Position numbers and translations under genes: made by a program. The notes below the pieces were generated by a model, which was not told the DNA's origin, searched no databases, and worked only from the letters and a program-made list of their open reading frames with translations. A DNA stretch of 64,000 nucleotides from Eremomyces bilateralis CBS 781.70. Its lineage: Eukaryota > Ascomycota > Dothideomycetes > Eremomycetales > Eremomycetaceae. This document shows, one piece after another, positions 1 to 10,705 of the stretch. Where the stretch lies: contig NW_022985081.1 in NCBI RefSeq assembly GCF_010015585.1, positions 465,538-529,537 of the forward strand, written 5' to 3'. Every line of letters begins with the position of its first letter. Positions within the stretch are counted from its first letter, which is position 1.

Positions 1-1
1 A

Positions 2-870
2 CGACGTGTGCCACCTTCTATCCCTCAATTTCAGCCTCCTCCTCAACCCCAGGGTCAAACACTTGCTGAGGTCTTGCGACACACAAACACAGCTGGTACC
101 GTACCAGTTCCTACGTCTGCACCAGCTACGAATTCTATAACTACTTCTCCATCTATATCGATCCCTTCACCTACTCCTATATCTTCCCCTACTCCATCTC
201 ATTTGTCTTCACCTGTCTCTGTTACTGTGTCTGTTACTACGGCTTAATCCCCTCTATAGCCTGCTTGGCAACCTCCGTCGTTAGAAGAGTTCTTTGCTGA
301 CATCGAGCGTCGACGACTTCAGCCTGTTCTATATAACTGCAGTGACTTTGGCACAGTGATGGATTTTTTGGCAGAGACAGGGCAGGAAAACGACCCTACA
401 GAACTAGTTGAAGCACGGGATATGGCTCTCGCGACAAGAGGGGTGTTTGCTTCCTGCACTCCAACAATGGCGTGGAATTATCACTTTGGAGATATAGAAG
501 CTTTCTACGATGAAAGATTTGCACAAGTCAATGCTCAAAATGCTCTGCTTCAGTCTCAAGATGTACGTCGAGAGCGTCCTAAGCGTGCTGCTGCAGAGAC
601 GGCTTCAAATGCTTGGAAAGGACTCAGCCCGCGCAAGAGACAGCGACGTTAGTAGAATCTAAGTACTTTAATGCATGAATACGACGAGACATCGAAATAC
701 GCTTTAGATTCTTCTTAGTCAAGGCCTCAGAGCCCTCAAAAGCGCTTATAAAGATAACACGTAAAATATTTCCACGCTAGTAATAATATGACTAGCGTGG
801 TGGACAAATCTCAAATGGTGGACAAATCTCAAAAAGTGGTGGACAAATCTCACCAGCCTCTATCTTTCAT
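2..870 (+). mobile_element. Possible transposon relic (3' part)
   Basis: An interrupted plus-strand frame runs from the window edge to about 652. It has a Pro/Ser/Thr-rich low-complexity first half and a basic tail ending in a KRQRR-like cluster. About two breaks interrupt it. Downstream lie a perfect 10-bp inverted repeat (772-781 and 791-800, 9-base loop) and three copies of TGGTGGACAAATCTCA (798-813, 816-831, 837-852). A basic C-terminus followed by terminal-type repeats suggests the 3' end of a DNA transposon, perhaps of the Tc1/pogo kind. The family is not proven, and a decayed host gene beside a repeat is the alternative. The 5' end is outside the window. Confidence 0.3.
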
Positions 871-1560
871 ACATCTTACATTACACACCCCTAGTGGTTA
901 CAGGTCACCTGCGTTGCGCAAAAACCGAGGATCTGCCGGTCGACCAGCCGTCGTAACTGGCGGTAGATCTGCCATCTCCAACGCCAATCAGAAACTCCCC
1001 TTACTCACTTGACATGGATCTGAGCCATGATGCCTCACTAACCTTGGTCAATGCCATTGTCTAGTTTTCGCTTCGACTTTGGAGCATGCCTATCCAGTTT
1101 TCAGTATTTCGTTTCTACCATAGAATGTAAGAAAAGATTGTGTAGTCCTAATAAGGCTTAGTCTGGGAGTAATGGGCAGCGATAGGATTGTTCATTGGCG
1201 TTGAAATCAACAGGGGCATCTTGGGACAAGTTGCCTGGGCCTCTTTCGTGAGGCTAGTATTCCGTACGCTCTACGATATTGGAACGCGATAAATGGCTAT
1301 TTGGGTTAAGGAGCCTGATTGGGCTCGGTCAGCATGGGGAGCGGAGCCCATTTAGACCAGAGGCCTGTTTGGGACGACGGCCAGATTGACCCGACCACAA
1401 GTTATAACTAGCCTTATATATACGGAATGCCCCGAGAAATGGCTATGCTTTTATTATTCTTCTACTCTTGTCTGGTGGCAAATCATAGTATTGCGCAAAG
1501 GGAATGGAGCTCGGTTGGTAAGAGGGTTTAACCCATCAGGTGAACTTGCTGGGTATGTTC
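871..1560. other. Gene-free stretch
   Basis: I see no supported gene here. It separates the transposon-like relic from the NLR-like relic. The usual first HET motif of the following gene is not recognisable in it, so the 5' end of that gene is lost or too diverged to see. Confidence 0.5.
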
Positions 1561-4060
1561 ACCTAGGTTGATCCCTCCTGCATCGACAAGTCCAGTAGCG
1601 CCGAGCTCACGGAGACTATCAACTCCATGTTTCGCTGGTACTGGGATGCAGCAAAATGCTACGTGTATCTCTCAGACGTTTCAACAGGAGAGCACACCCC
1701 GTCTCCTGAGCTCCTATGGGAACCAATGTTTAGGCAGAGTCGACGGTTCACCAGAGGCTGGACACTACAGGAGCTTCTTGCTCCGCGACAGTAGAGTTTT
1801 TCTCCCGAGACGGCAAGCGACTTGGTGACAAAGACTCGTTAGAACAGCAAATTCATACGATCACTGGGATTGCAATTGACGCACTTCGAGGGCATCTGTC
1901 TCAATTCAGCGACAATGAGCCAATGTCATGGGCAGAAAAGCGAGAGACCACGAGGGAAGAGGATCAAGCATATTGCCTTATGGGAAACTTTGACGTTTCC
2001 CTACCAGTCATCTATGGCGAGAGGAAAAGAAAAGCATTCGAGTGGCTTCGAGAAGCGATCGATAAGCGTTCAGGCGATACACGAGGTAGTCCAACCGCCA
2101 AATTTTTAGTTAGCCGGCTAATCTGCGAAGTGGAATGGTACGACCAGGAACGGGACTGTATGCAAGCCCTGCGTACTTTGACTTCCGACTACGAGCAGTT
2201 CAAAGATAGGAACTCTAGCCGACTTAGAGATACCTGCCAGTGGGTTCTCCATCATGACAATTTCCGACACTGAAAGGACAGCAGCTCCTCGGGTCTTCTT
2301 TGGATATCTGCGGATCCTGGATGCGGAAAATCCGTTCTCTCTAAATCTCTTGTCGACGAAGACTTGAAAAACACGGACGCTCGCACAACTTGCTACTTCT
2401 TCTTCAAAGATGACGATGACGTACAGAAAAGTGCAGTTACAGCGCTTGCGGCACTACTTTACCAGCTCTTTCGGCGGAAACCAACGCTTATCAAACACGC
2501 TATGTCGGATTTCGCTGCTAACGGACATCAACTTTCTCAATCATTTCCTACACTCTGGAGTATTCTAATAAAGACGGTGGCTGATCGGAATGCCGGTGAA
2601 GTCTTTTGCGTCTTAGATGCCCTCGATGAATGCGCAAAAGCAGGGCAGCATCAGATTATTAATGCTCTCAGTTCATTCTACCAGCAAGCAAGCTCCGGAA
2701 ATAATACATCTCGACTCAAAATATGTATCACTAGTCGTCCTTACTTAGACATCGAACGGCGCTTCACCGATCTTATTTCTAACTTTCCCACGATTCGGCT
2801 ACACGGCGAGCAAGAATCAGATGAAATCAGTCGTGAGATCGACCGAGTTATCAAATGGAGAGTATCTCAACTCGGATCTGAGCTCAAACTCAATAATTCA
2901 GAACAGTCAAATCTCGAAACAGGACTGTCAAAGATAAGCCACCGAACATACCTCTGGTTGACACTTATTTTCGATATCATTCGCAAAATGATTCCACCGA
3001 CAAGTCGGAAACTGAAGGTAGCCATAAGTGACCTTCCGTCTACAGTTGATGAAGCATACGAAGCGACTCTTACAAAAATCGAGGAGGAGGATCGACCACA
3101 AGCACGGAAATTACTCTCTATCGTTGTTAGAGCAACGAGGCCTCCCACACTGAGGGAAATAAACATCGCTCTAGCTATAGAAGACCATCATCGCTCCTAC
3201 GACGACCTTAAACCGGACCTTGACGATGAATCGAGATTTGAAGCGTCGGTAAGACACCTCTGCGGGTTCTCTGTGACTGTAGTGGATCGAAAGGTCTCTC
3301 TGATCCACCAGACCGCAAAGAATTCCTTCTCGCGAAGAGTGAGGGAACTGGATGGAAACATTCTCTTGTTCTAACGGATTCTGATACCCTTATGGCCAGA
3401 GTATGCCTTACATATCTTTCATTCACTGAATTTGATAGAGAGGCAGATCAGATCCCTGCAGCAGTCAAAGACGGCTACTTAGATTATGCTGCAGGTTCTT
3501 GGGCTGCTCACTACCGAAAAGCACAGCATAGTGCAACCGAGCAAATGTTACACTTTGTTTTCAGAGTCTGCGATAACCGATCCCAGAGGTTCAAGACATG
3601 GTTCGATGTGTACTGGCAAATGGCTTACCAGTGGCACTCCAATCCACAGTTCACTAGAATTCTGATGGTAGAGTCATATTTTGGGCACGAGGGTATCGTC
3701 AAGCTGCTGTTCGAGGCTAAGGCCGACGCCGACTCGAAGGACGACGACGGTCGGACACCGCTACCGTGGGCGGCCGAGAATGGGCGATACGAGGGTGTCG
3801 TCAAGCTGCTGCTCGAGGCCAAGGCCGACGCCGAGTCGAAGGATAACGACAGTCGGACGCCGCTGTCGTGGGCGGCCGCGAACGGGCACAAGGGTGTCGT
3901 CAAGCTACTGCTCGAGGCTAAGGCCGACGTCGACTCGAAAGATAACTACAGCGGGACGCCGCTACCATGGGCGGCCGCGAATTGGTACGAGGGTGTTGTC
4001 AAGCTGCTAGAGTCCTTCAGCGCTATATCATTTTCAGCCTCCTCCCCACTCACTACCTAA
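1561..4060 (+). pseudogene. Decayed HET-NACHT-ankyrin (NLR-like) gene
   Basis: Three modules follow in order on the plus strand. A HET domain (about 1565-2070) shows CIDKSSSAEL, RGWTLQELLAP, REEDQAYCLMG and VIYGE, as in HET-E/HET-D relatives. A NACHT-type NTPase (about 2290-3340) shows a P-loop DPGCGKS, the Walker-B-like VLDALDECA, and the LIHQTAK segment typical after this domain. About 3.5 ankyrin repeats (3670-4010) complete it. Genes of this architecture act in non-self recognition and programmed cell death. The frame is broken in about four places and the N-terminus is missing, so it looks non-functional. Several breaks fit G:C to A:T change, as expected from repeat-induced point mutation, but this is inference. 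Confidence 0.85.
3673..4010 (+). repeat. Near-identical ankyrin-coding tandem units
   Basis: Units of about 100 bp encode EGVVKLLLEAKAD..SKDN..RTPLSWAA-type ankyrin repeats. The copies differ by only a few bases, much closer to each other than ordinary ankyrin repeats. Such internal homogenisation is known from fungal NLR repeat domains, where unequal exchange changes specificity. The last copy is shortened. Confidence 0.8.
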
Positions 4061-5032
4061 AGTCATCCACGCTCTTATATATTCTGTATAATTTTGACAA
4101 GAACTTCTATTGCTTTGAAGTCAACCTGCTGTAAATTCCATGCGGTTCTCAGGTTAGTAATAATCGTCGGTTTGATGTGCTATGTGATATACTCACTTGA
4201 CAGTCAAATGCCTTCTGTTGCTACCATACTCTCCGCATTTAATAGCGTTCTTTTGATGTTAGCTTTAGCTCAATCCCTGTTTATCTGTATGATCATTTAG
4301 GTAAGGCGTATGGAAGGCATCTGTTCGCTGAGAAGAATCCAAATGCAAAACCGGAAACCGAATCTCCTCGCGACTGCAAGAGCAGTTCTGTTGTCACACA
4401 AGAGGTTCTTTCTTCTTGTCAACAAACCATCATGGGTTCCCTCTGTCCTAGTCCAATATCAATACCTTCTAGACCTTCAATCACATCTAGTCATCCACAA
4501 TCTTGGGAATTGAATGTTCCTCTCATCCTTGTCATTGGATACCATGATGTCCGAGGGATACTACGCAGCAAGTAGCTCGACGTGATGTCGAATGCATACC
4601 TTTAGGTGCTGTCGAAGCACGAAACTTGAGTCGAGACGAGAGCCATTCCGGGCCATTCCCGACCATGGCACGTGATATATGCTGTTGGATGACAGTCATG
4701 TGATTCCATCCAGCTTTATCAATTCCCATAGCTTGGCAGCGGCTTTCACCAAATTTTCGGCCAATCCCGGCCAGTGCCCGCCACATTTGTCAGACACCAA
4801 GAGGAGACATGGATATCATCAGACTTCGAATTTCCGCGGGACCGAGAATGACACCACTTCCACCATCCTACAAGAAAACCCCTTCCGACTCCGTCTCAAC
4901 ATCTCCTGTTCACATTGGTGTCCTGTGGTACCTCCATTCTCTCTCTATCCGACTTTCCCTTTGACATCCCCTCCTGAATAAGATACTAGAACTACTCGAA
5001 CTACTAGAAGTCACGATCCTCCCTCCGCCACT
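4061..5032. other. Gene-free stretch / DRE2 promoter
   Basis: No supported gene. Short open frames at 4094-4513 have no recognisable features. The last few hundred bases are pyrimidine-rich and lead into the DRE2 start, so they probably hold its promoter and leader. Confidence 0.4.
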
Positions 5033-6088
5033 ATGGCCCCCCACTTCGTCCTCGAGGACTCCTCCATCGACTTCTCCACCCCCTCCCACCCCCATACCAC
5101 ATCCCGCACCCTCCTCCTCGCTCCCCCTTCCCTCTCCTCCCACCCCGATGCCCTCGCCCACCTCTTCGCCCAACACCCCCGCTCCACCTCCGACCTCCAG
5201 ATGCTCGACCGCCTCGTCGCCGGCCTCGTCGCCCTCCCCACCGAAACCTACGACCTCGTCCTTCTCGTCGCTAGCCCCGAGTCGTCTGTTCCTGATACGC
5301 CGCTCACACGCGACGTCATGGCGCGGGTGCTTGCGGCGTTGAAGCCGGGGGGACGGTTTAAGTCGCAGAGCGGGCGGCTGGGGGAGGTAGAGAGGCGAGA
5401 GGGGATCTTGGGGGGGTTGGCGGTGGAGGGGGAGGAGCTGGTGAAGCCGACGGCGGTGGATAGTGGTGCGGTGCCGTTGCGGTTCGGGAGGCGGAAGCCG
5501 GTCGAGACGGTTGCGATTAATGGAAAGCGGAAGACGGAGGACGCGGGACCTGTGCAGACTACGGCCAATGGCGTTGGTTTCGTGGATTTTGATAACAACG
5601 ACGAGTTGATTATTACTGGGGAGGATGATGATATTATCGACGAGGATGAGTTCATTACGGAGGAAGATATGACGCGGCCCGTGATCGAACGTAAGTTTGC
5701 CTGACACTCCTCCCCTCCCGTCCCGTCCCTCCCTACTCCAAACAAACCCCACTCCCATCCCCCGCTAACCCCCCTTCCAGCCCCCGAATGCCGCCCCAAG
5801 CCCGGCAAGAAGCGCCGCGCCTGCAAAGACTGCAGCTGCGGCCTCGCACAGCAGATCGCCGCCGAAGACGCAGCGACGCGTAGCGAGGCGGACGCGAAGC
5901 TACAGACGTTCCAGCTAGGAGCGGACGACCTCGCGGAGGTGGACTTCACGGTGCAGGGGAAGGTGGGGAGCTGCGGTAACTGCGCGCTGGGGGACGCGTT
6001 TCGGTGCGATGGGTGTCCGTATGTGGGGTTGCCGCCGTTTAAGCCGGGAGAGGAGGTGCGGTTGGTGAATGATGAGGTGCAATTGTAG
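5033..6088 (+). CDS. DRE2: Fe-S cluster assembly protein Dre2 (anamorsin)
   Basis: Two exons, 5033-5690 and 5781-6088, encode 321 residues, the usual fungal length. Dre2 receives electrons from the diflavin reductase Tah18 and feeds cytosolic iron-sulfur cluster assembly. The N-terminal 130 residues match the methyltransferase-like domain ([15 protein letters not shown]). A long acidic linker follows. The C-terminus carries both metal motifs: Cys-X10-Cys-X2-Cys-X-Cys (around ACKDCSCGL) and Cys-X2-Cys-X7-Cys-X2-Cys ([15 protein letters not shown]). All eight cysteines are present. The intron falls just before the first cysteine motif. The gene is convergent with YAE1, 217 bp between stops. Codons end mostly in C up to about 5300 and in G afterwards. 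Confidence 0.95.
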
Positions 6089-6305
6089 GGGGGTGGGTTG
6101 GATGGGGGGCGTTTTGGGGGTGGGTTATGATGGATGAGGGAACTGGGGGGAATAGAAATGCATACATCGCATGCCCAAGCGGAGCGTAGATAGCGACGAT
6201 GCTGTTGTTCTAGCGGATAAGTACTCCCTCCCATAGCCAATGATGACTTATAGTATATAATTTCCGCTTGACCGTTCTCTCCTGTCCTCATTTCCTTCGC
6301 TACTC

Positions 6306-6941
6306 TCATCCCTCCATATCCAGCAACCGCACATCCATCCCCGCCTCCCCCACCACCTCCCTCACCCGTCCCCTCCACCGCTCCAACACTGGATGCCCTT
6401 TCACCAACCTTCCCCCGTACACCTCCACACTCAGCCCCCTTACCTCCACCTCCCTTCGAAACTCCCCCATTACCTCCTCCCGAAATAACTCCTCCACTGT
6501 CAACTCCCCCCTCGCCTCCTCCAACAACCTCGCCACCTTCCCCGACAACCCTCCACGAACACCACCCTGACCTTCCCCCTCAGCTCTCCCCACCGCCACT
6601 AATATAGCCCCTAACGCCCCTACCACCCATCCCGCTTCTCGTCCTACCGCACCGCCCACTTCATACCCCCGGTCAAACCCCATCTGCATGCTCCCCTCCT
6701 TCGCGGTGCTGATCCCCTCGCGGTAGCCGGCGGCGACGTGCGTTTGGCGGAGGCGGGGCTGGTCGTCTGGTTCATGGCGGGGTGGGGGGATGGCAGGGTC
6801 ATGTGCGGCGTGGGGGTCGTGGGAGGTGGGGTGAGAGGATTCGAAGACGTCGTCGAGGAGGTTTTCGGGGGGGGAGGTGAAGGGAGGGGGAACGGGGAGG
6901 GAGAGGGGGGATGCCGGGGGGGATGGGTGGTTGGCGCACAT
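6306..6941 (-). CDS. YAE1: Yae1, Rli1 Fe-S maturation adaptor subunit
   Basis: A single exon encodes 211 residues. The segment LLDDVFESS followed by a Gly-every-four-residues array (AAGYREGISTAKEG, then MGFDRGYEVGGAVGREAGW) is the deca-GX3 signature of the Yae1/Lto1 family. In yeast Yae1 pairs with Lto1 and recruits the cytosolic Fe-S targeting complex to apo-Rli1 (ABCE1), which recycles ribosomes. The C-terminal 80 residues are poorly conserved and charged. The partner LTO1 lies 11 kb away in this window, and DRE2, acting earlier in the same pathway, is the adjacent convergent gene. The start at 6941 is the first ATG; a later start is possible because the first 25 residues are proline-rich and unconserved. 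Confidence 0.85.
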   Translation of the reverse strand: MCANHPSPPASPLSLPVPPPFTSPPENLLDDVFESSHPTSHDPHAAHDPAIPPPRHEPDDQPRLRQTHVAAGYREGISTAKEGSMQMGFDRGYEVGGAVGREAGWVVGALGAILVAVGRAEGEGQGGVRGGLSGKVARLLEEARGELTVEELFREEVMGEFRREVEVRGLSVEVYGGRLVKGHPVLERWRGRVREVVGEAGMDVRLLDMEG

Positions 6942-7550
6942 TGTTGGATCGTCGCGGTGATGGTGGTGGTGGTGGTGGTGAGAGATTTTGGGGATCGGGT
7001 GGACGATGGGGATGGGGATGGGGAGTTAAGAGGGAACGCCAGTAAGTTTTGGTATTATTAGAGAATTTAAGTAGGGTATGGATTTATTGAAATGGTTTCT
7101 GGATTTGTGGTTGGGGGTATAGATGGCAATAAATTTTTATTACGGTTCGCTCCGGCAGCTGAATTTACAGGAAATATTTACGGGACATCACAACGACTCG
7201 CGAACATTCATCATGAGGATTTGAAGTCTACAGAACGGAAATTGGTATCTCAGATGAGCATATTGGATTTTTTTGGCTATTCAGCATTGGCTACCCATAA
7301 CGTCCTGAAGCACTCATGAGAAGGTCATAACCACGCTTTCTCGCAGAAATCTCCGTCGAGGATGCATGAGTGAGATAATTTCTGTCCGACCCGGTTATCT
7401 AATGGACATTTCCCTTTTTTGACCCCCCGCTTCTCTCCATTCCATTCCACTGCCCTAAAGCTCCACCTCGTCCACGCAACGATGAACGTCGGCAGAAGAT
7501 CCGGCGATGCTGATCCAGGGCGTGTCGTAAACGCTGGGATGGCGAGTCGC
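6942..7550. other. YAE1 upstream / RPS9 downstream region
   Basis: No supported gene. It should hold the YAE1 promoter and the RPS9 3' untranslated region. The YAE1-proximal part is strongly G-rich on the plus strand and includes a TGG run at 6961-6980. Confidence 0.5.
6961..6980 (+). repeat. (TGG)n microsatellite
   Basis: About seven TGG units in a row, just upstream of the YAE1 start. Confidence 0.9.
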
Positions 7551-8406
7551 TTACTCCTCCTCATCCTCGTCCTCGCCCTCATCACCCTTCGCGGCGGCGG
7601 CCTTGGCCTTCTTCCTTCGGACGCGGCCGGGACGACCGGCGCCGAACGGCGAGGTGAGGGCGAAGTCGATGTGTTTCTGGGAGTCGAGACGGACGATGAA
7701 AGAGGGGACGTTGACGATCTGCTTGCCGACACTGTGGGATCTGTTAGCATCTGCTTGCGCTTCCTGCGAGGAGGCAGGGATATTGAGGGGTGGAGGGGAG
7801 GCCATACCGGATGTGTCGCTGCTTGATCAACACACGAGCGTGGTGGATCGACTTGGCGAGACCGAGCTTGTAGACGCAGGTCTGGAGACGACGCTCCAGG
7901 AAGTCCTCGACCTTGAGGGCGAGCACGTAATCGAGCTTCATGCGGGACTCGTCGAGGACACCGACACGCACGAGACGGCGAATGAGGGCGTTACCTTCGA
8001 AGAGGCGCTTGGGGTCTTTGTCGTCGAGGGTGAGAAGCTCACTGCAGGGCGACGAGTTAGCGAAACGCCATCACCAAGAATCGCAACCTGGAATTACGGT
8101 GCGATATCAAGCAACCAGTGATAGATGGACCACGACTTACCGAGCAGCACGTCGAATCTTCGACAGCGTCAATTGCACGCGCCACACCTCACGCTTGTTG
8201 CGCAGGCCATATTCGCCGACGATCTTCAACTCGGCATCCCTAAAAGTAAGACCCAAATGTCAATCCAACAAATTCATCAACGACATGACGGGAGACCAGC
8301 TCCGCGCTCAGTGGCCGCAGTGACGCTCCGGGAGAACGTACAGTCGTGCCGACTCGAACGGTCGTCGAGGGACCTTATAGGTCTTGGAGTAGCTCCTGGT
8401 AACCAT
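7551..8406 (-). CDS. RPS9: 40S ribosomal protein S9 (uS4)
   Basis: Four exons on the minus strand (8406-8342, 8239-8141, 8041-7808, 7731-7551) encode 192 residues, close to the usual 190-197. The N-terminus [14 protein letters not shown], the S4 RNA-binding core ([23 protein letters not shown]) and [16 protein letters not shown] are diagnostic. A Lys/Ala then Asp/Glu-rich tail ends the protein. The product is a primary 16S/18S-binding protein of the small subunit. All introns have GT-AG ends and close the frame. It is divergent from RPL21 with 398 bp between start codons. Confidence 0.96.
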
Positions 8407-8804
8407 GGTGGAAGTGTGTGCGGGTTGGGATGGGCTACACGGAAGGTGATGGGGAGGAAGGAGTGAGAAGGAGAGGGAGAGAGAGAGTCCGAAGGAGGAG
8501 AGAAGAAAGTGGGTGTGAGGCTTTTGGGATGATTGTGTGGTGTGGTGTGTGTGGTGTGTGCGTTAAGGTACCTGGTTTGTGTGGATGGTGCAGCTTTGGT
8601 GTGCGAGGCGCTCGCTTCTCGGCAAAAGAGATTTTCCGGGTTGACACACAGCGTTCCTTCCGTCTCCTCCACACAATTCGCTGCGACCTCACCATTTCGA
8701 CTCTCTCCGTTGTTTGACCCTCCACACATCTTCAATTTGTACGTGACCCAACCGAATCGATTTCACTCCATCACTAATATTCCAGCCAGCTTTCCACCGT
8801 CAAA
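8407..8804. promoter_or_regulatory. Shared RPS9/RPL21 divergent promoter
   Basis: This is the only sequence between two divergent ribosomal protein start codons. It carries a pronounced purine/pyrimidine asymmetry near RPS9 (GA-rich on the plus strand at 8440-8515) and GT-rich alternation around 8533-8570. Coordinate control of the two genes is inferred from arrangement only; no specific factor site was assigned. Confidence 0.6.
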
Positions 8805-9396
8805 ATGGGTCACTCACACGGTCTGCGATCGGGTACCCGATATGCCTTCGCCAAAGGGTTCAAGAAGAACGGCACCATCCCGCTGAACACCTACCTCCGA
8901 ACCTACAGGTACGATGGACCCGTCAACGAGCGACCGATCGCACAACTAACACCATCACAGGGTCGGTGATATCGTCGATGTTGTCGTCAACGGTGCAGTC
9001 CAGAAGGGGTAGGCCACTCACGAACGCTCCGTCGCGAGACCCCCAATTTTTCTAACCGTCCACAGCATGCCCTTCAAGGTCTACCACGGAAAGACCGGCG
9101 TCGTCTACAACGTCACCAAGTCCGCCGTGGGCGTCATCCTCTACAAGCAGGTCGGCAACCGCTACATGGAGAAGCGCATCAACGTCCGCATCGAGCACGT
9201 CAAGCACTCCCGCTCGCGCGACGAGTTCCTCAACCGCGTCAAGTCCAACGCCGAGGCCAAGCGCCAGGCCAAGGCCGAGGGGAAGTCCATCCTGCTGAAG
9301 AGGCAGCCGGCCATGCCGCGGGACGCCCGGAAGGTCAGCACCGAGAACAACCGGCCCGAGACGATCACGCCGGTCGCGTACGAGACGACGATTTAA
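8805..9396 (+). CDS. RPL21: 60S ribosomal protein L21 (eL21)
   Basis: Three exons (8805-8908, 8961-9008, 9066-9396) encode 160 residues, exactly the family length. The N-terminus [15 protein letters not shown] and the SH3-like core [20 protein letters not shown], then [11 protein letters not shown], are typical, as is [16 protein letters not shown]. The product is a structural protein of the large subunit. The second exon is only 48 bp and both introns are about 50 bp, the lower end for this genome. Codons are strongly C-ending, as expected for a highly expressed gene. The start context CAAAATGGG is good. Confidence 0.96.
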
Positions 9397-10028
9397 GGGG
9401 AAGGGCGGGGACCGGGGGGCGGTGGTAGGATGCGGATGCGGATGGATGGCGATGGTTAACCTCATCGGAAGATGGAGTTTTATATGCATTTGCAGCGGGT
9501 CTGGGTTCTCGATTCCAGATTTCAATCATGGGTACCTTAGGCTTTTCGGAACGAATAAAAGCACTTACGCCTACTTCTTGCTGCCAGCTTGTACTGTGAC
9601 GGTAACGTTGCAATCAGAGGGTGATTGTGGTCAAGCCTTTGCATTAGAGGTATCATCCCTTGAAACCATCTTCACATTGAAAATTATTACCATGATCTCT
9701 CGCCATGGGACTCCCATCAGTCAAGGCGGACAGTAGTGGTCAAGATTGAGAATTGGCGAATGAGGCGATAAATGAATGAGTATCAATGGAAGCGGGCCCA
9801 TATGCAGGGTGCGCGCCTTATCTCGGCGACAGTGTTGTCCCCTCCCCCATGAATGTAAATGAAAAAACATCAAGCAAATCCCACCACGCTCAAAGCCAAT
9901 CAGGTATCCAGGAGAACGAGAATCCTCCAATTTTAACCCTAAAAACTCCCAGCCGTGACCCGTCAAAGCATAAGATCGTTGCCACCAAGTACCGCGTGAT
10001 TTCAAAGAAGCGACCAGCGTTATCTAGC
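9397..10028. other. Convergent 3' region of RPL21 and RHO3
   Basis: No supported gene. Both flanking genes end here, so it should hold two 3' untranslated regions. Confidence 0.5.
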
Positions 10029-10705
10029 CTAGAGGAAGGTGCAACCCTTTCTCTTCGTTTTTGTCAGCTTGACGGACATGGCAACTCTCGCTGCCTCCGT
10101 GAAGGCTTCGTTCACACCACGGTTCTTCATGGCCGAGCATTCTACCGCAAAGTTAGCGAGATCCCTCATAGTACACCTGGCGACGAATCGAATGGACGAT
10201 GCCACTTACCAAGATACCGCAGCGCACGAATCCTCTCCGCAACCTCCAGACCCTGCTGGTACTCAATCAACGGTTTCTTCGGCTCATTCTCCTCTTCCTC
10301 CTCGCCCTCCCCCTCACGCAAGTCGCACTTCAGCGCGACCAACACCAACTTCACCCCCGGACAATTCTCCGCGATCTCCGCCACCCACTTCGATTCCACA
10401 TTCTCCAACGAATCCGGCGAATCCACCGAGAAGCACAGCATGATGCAGTGCGTGTCGTCGTAGCTCAGGCTACGCAGCCGGTCGAACTCCTCCTGGCCTG
10501 CCGTGTCCCACAGCGACAGTTCGACGTGCGTGTTGTCGATGAAGATGTCGTGCACGTAGTTCTCGAACACTGTCGGCTCATACACGGTTGGGAAGTAGCC
10601 GCGCGTAAAGACATTGAGGAGGGAGGTTTTGCCGCATGCGCCGTCGCCGAGGAGGACGAGCTTGCGTTGGACGGTCTTGGAGCCGCCGAGGCCGCAGAGC
10701 GCCAT
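10029..10705 (-). CDS. RHO3: Rho3-type small GTPase
   Basis: Two exons (10705-10210, 10141-10029) encode 202 residues. The G1 loop GDGACGKT (about residues 20-27), the effector region PTVYEPTVFENYV, the G3 WDTAGQEEFDRL, and ALKCDLRE for base recognition are intact. The protein ends CTFL, a CAAX box whose terminal Leu favours geranylgeranylation. A Glu-rich insertion after KCDLRE and ECSAMKNRGVNEAF fit the Rho3 subfamily, which directs actin cables, exocytosis and polarised hyphal growth at the plasma membrane. The 68-bp intron splits the codon for the Glu before CSAM. A 2-kb gene-free stretch lies upstream. Confidence 0.93.

Noticed and set aside
4910-6378. Two long minus-strand frames opposite DRE2
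   Set aside because: Low-complexity Arg/Gly/Ser text created by the skewed codons of DRE2; both run across its intron and the intergenic gap.
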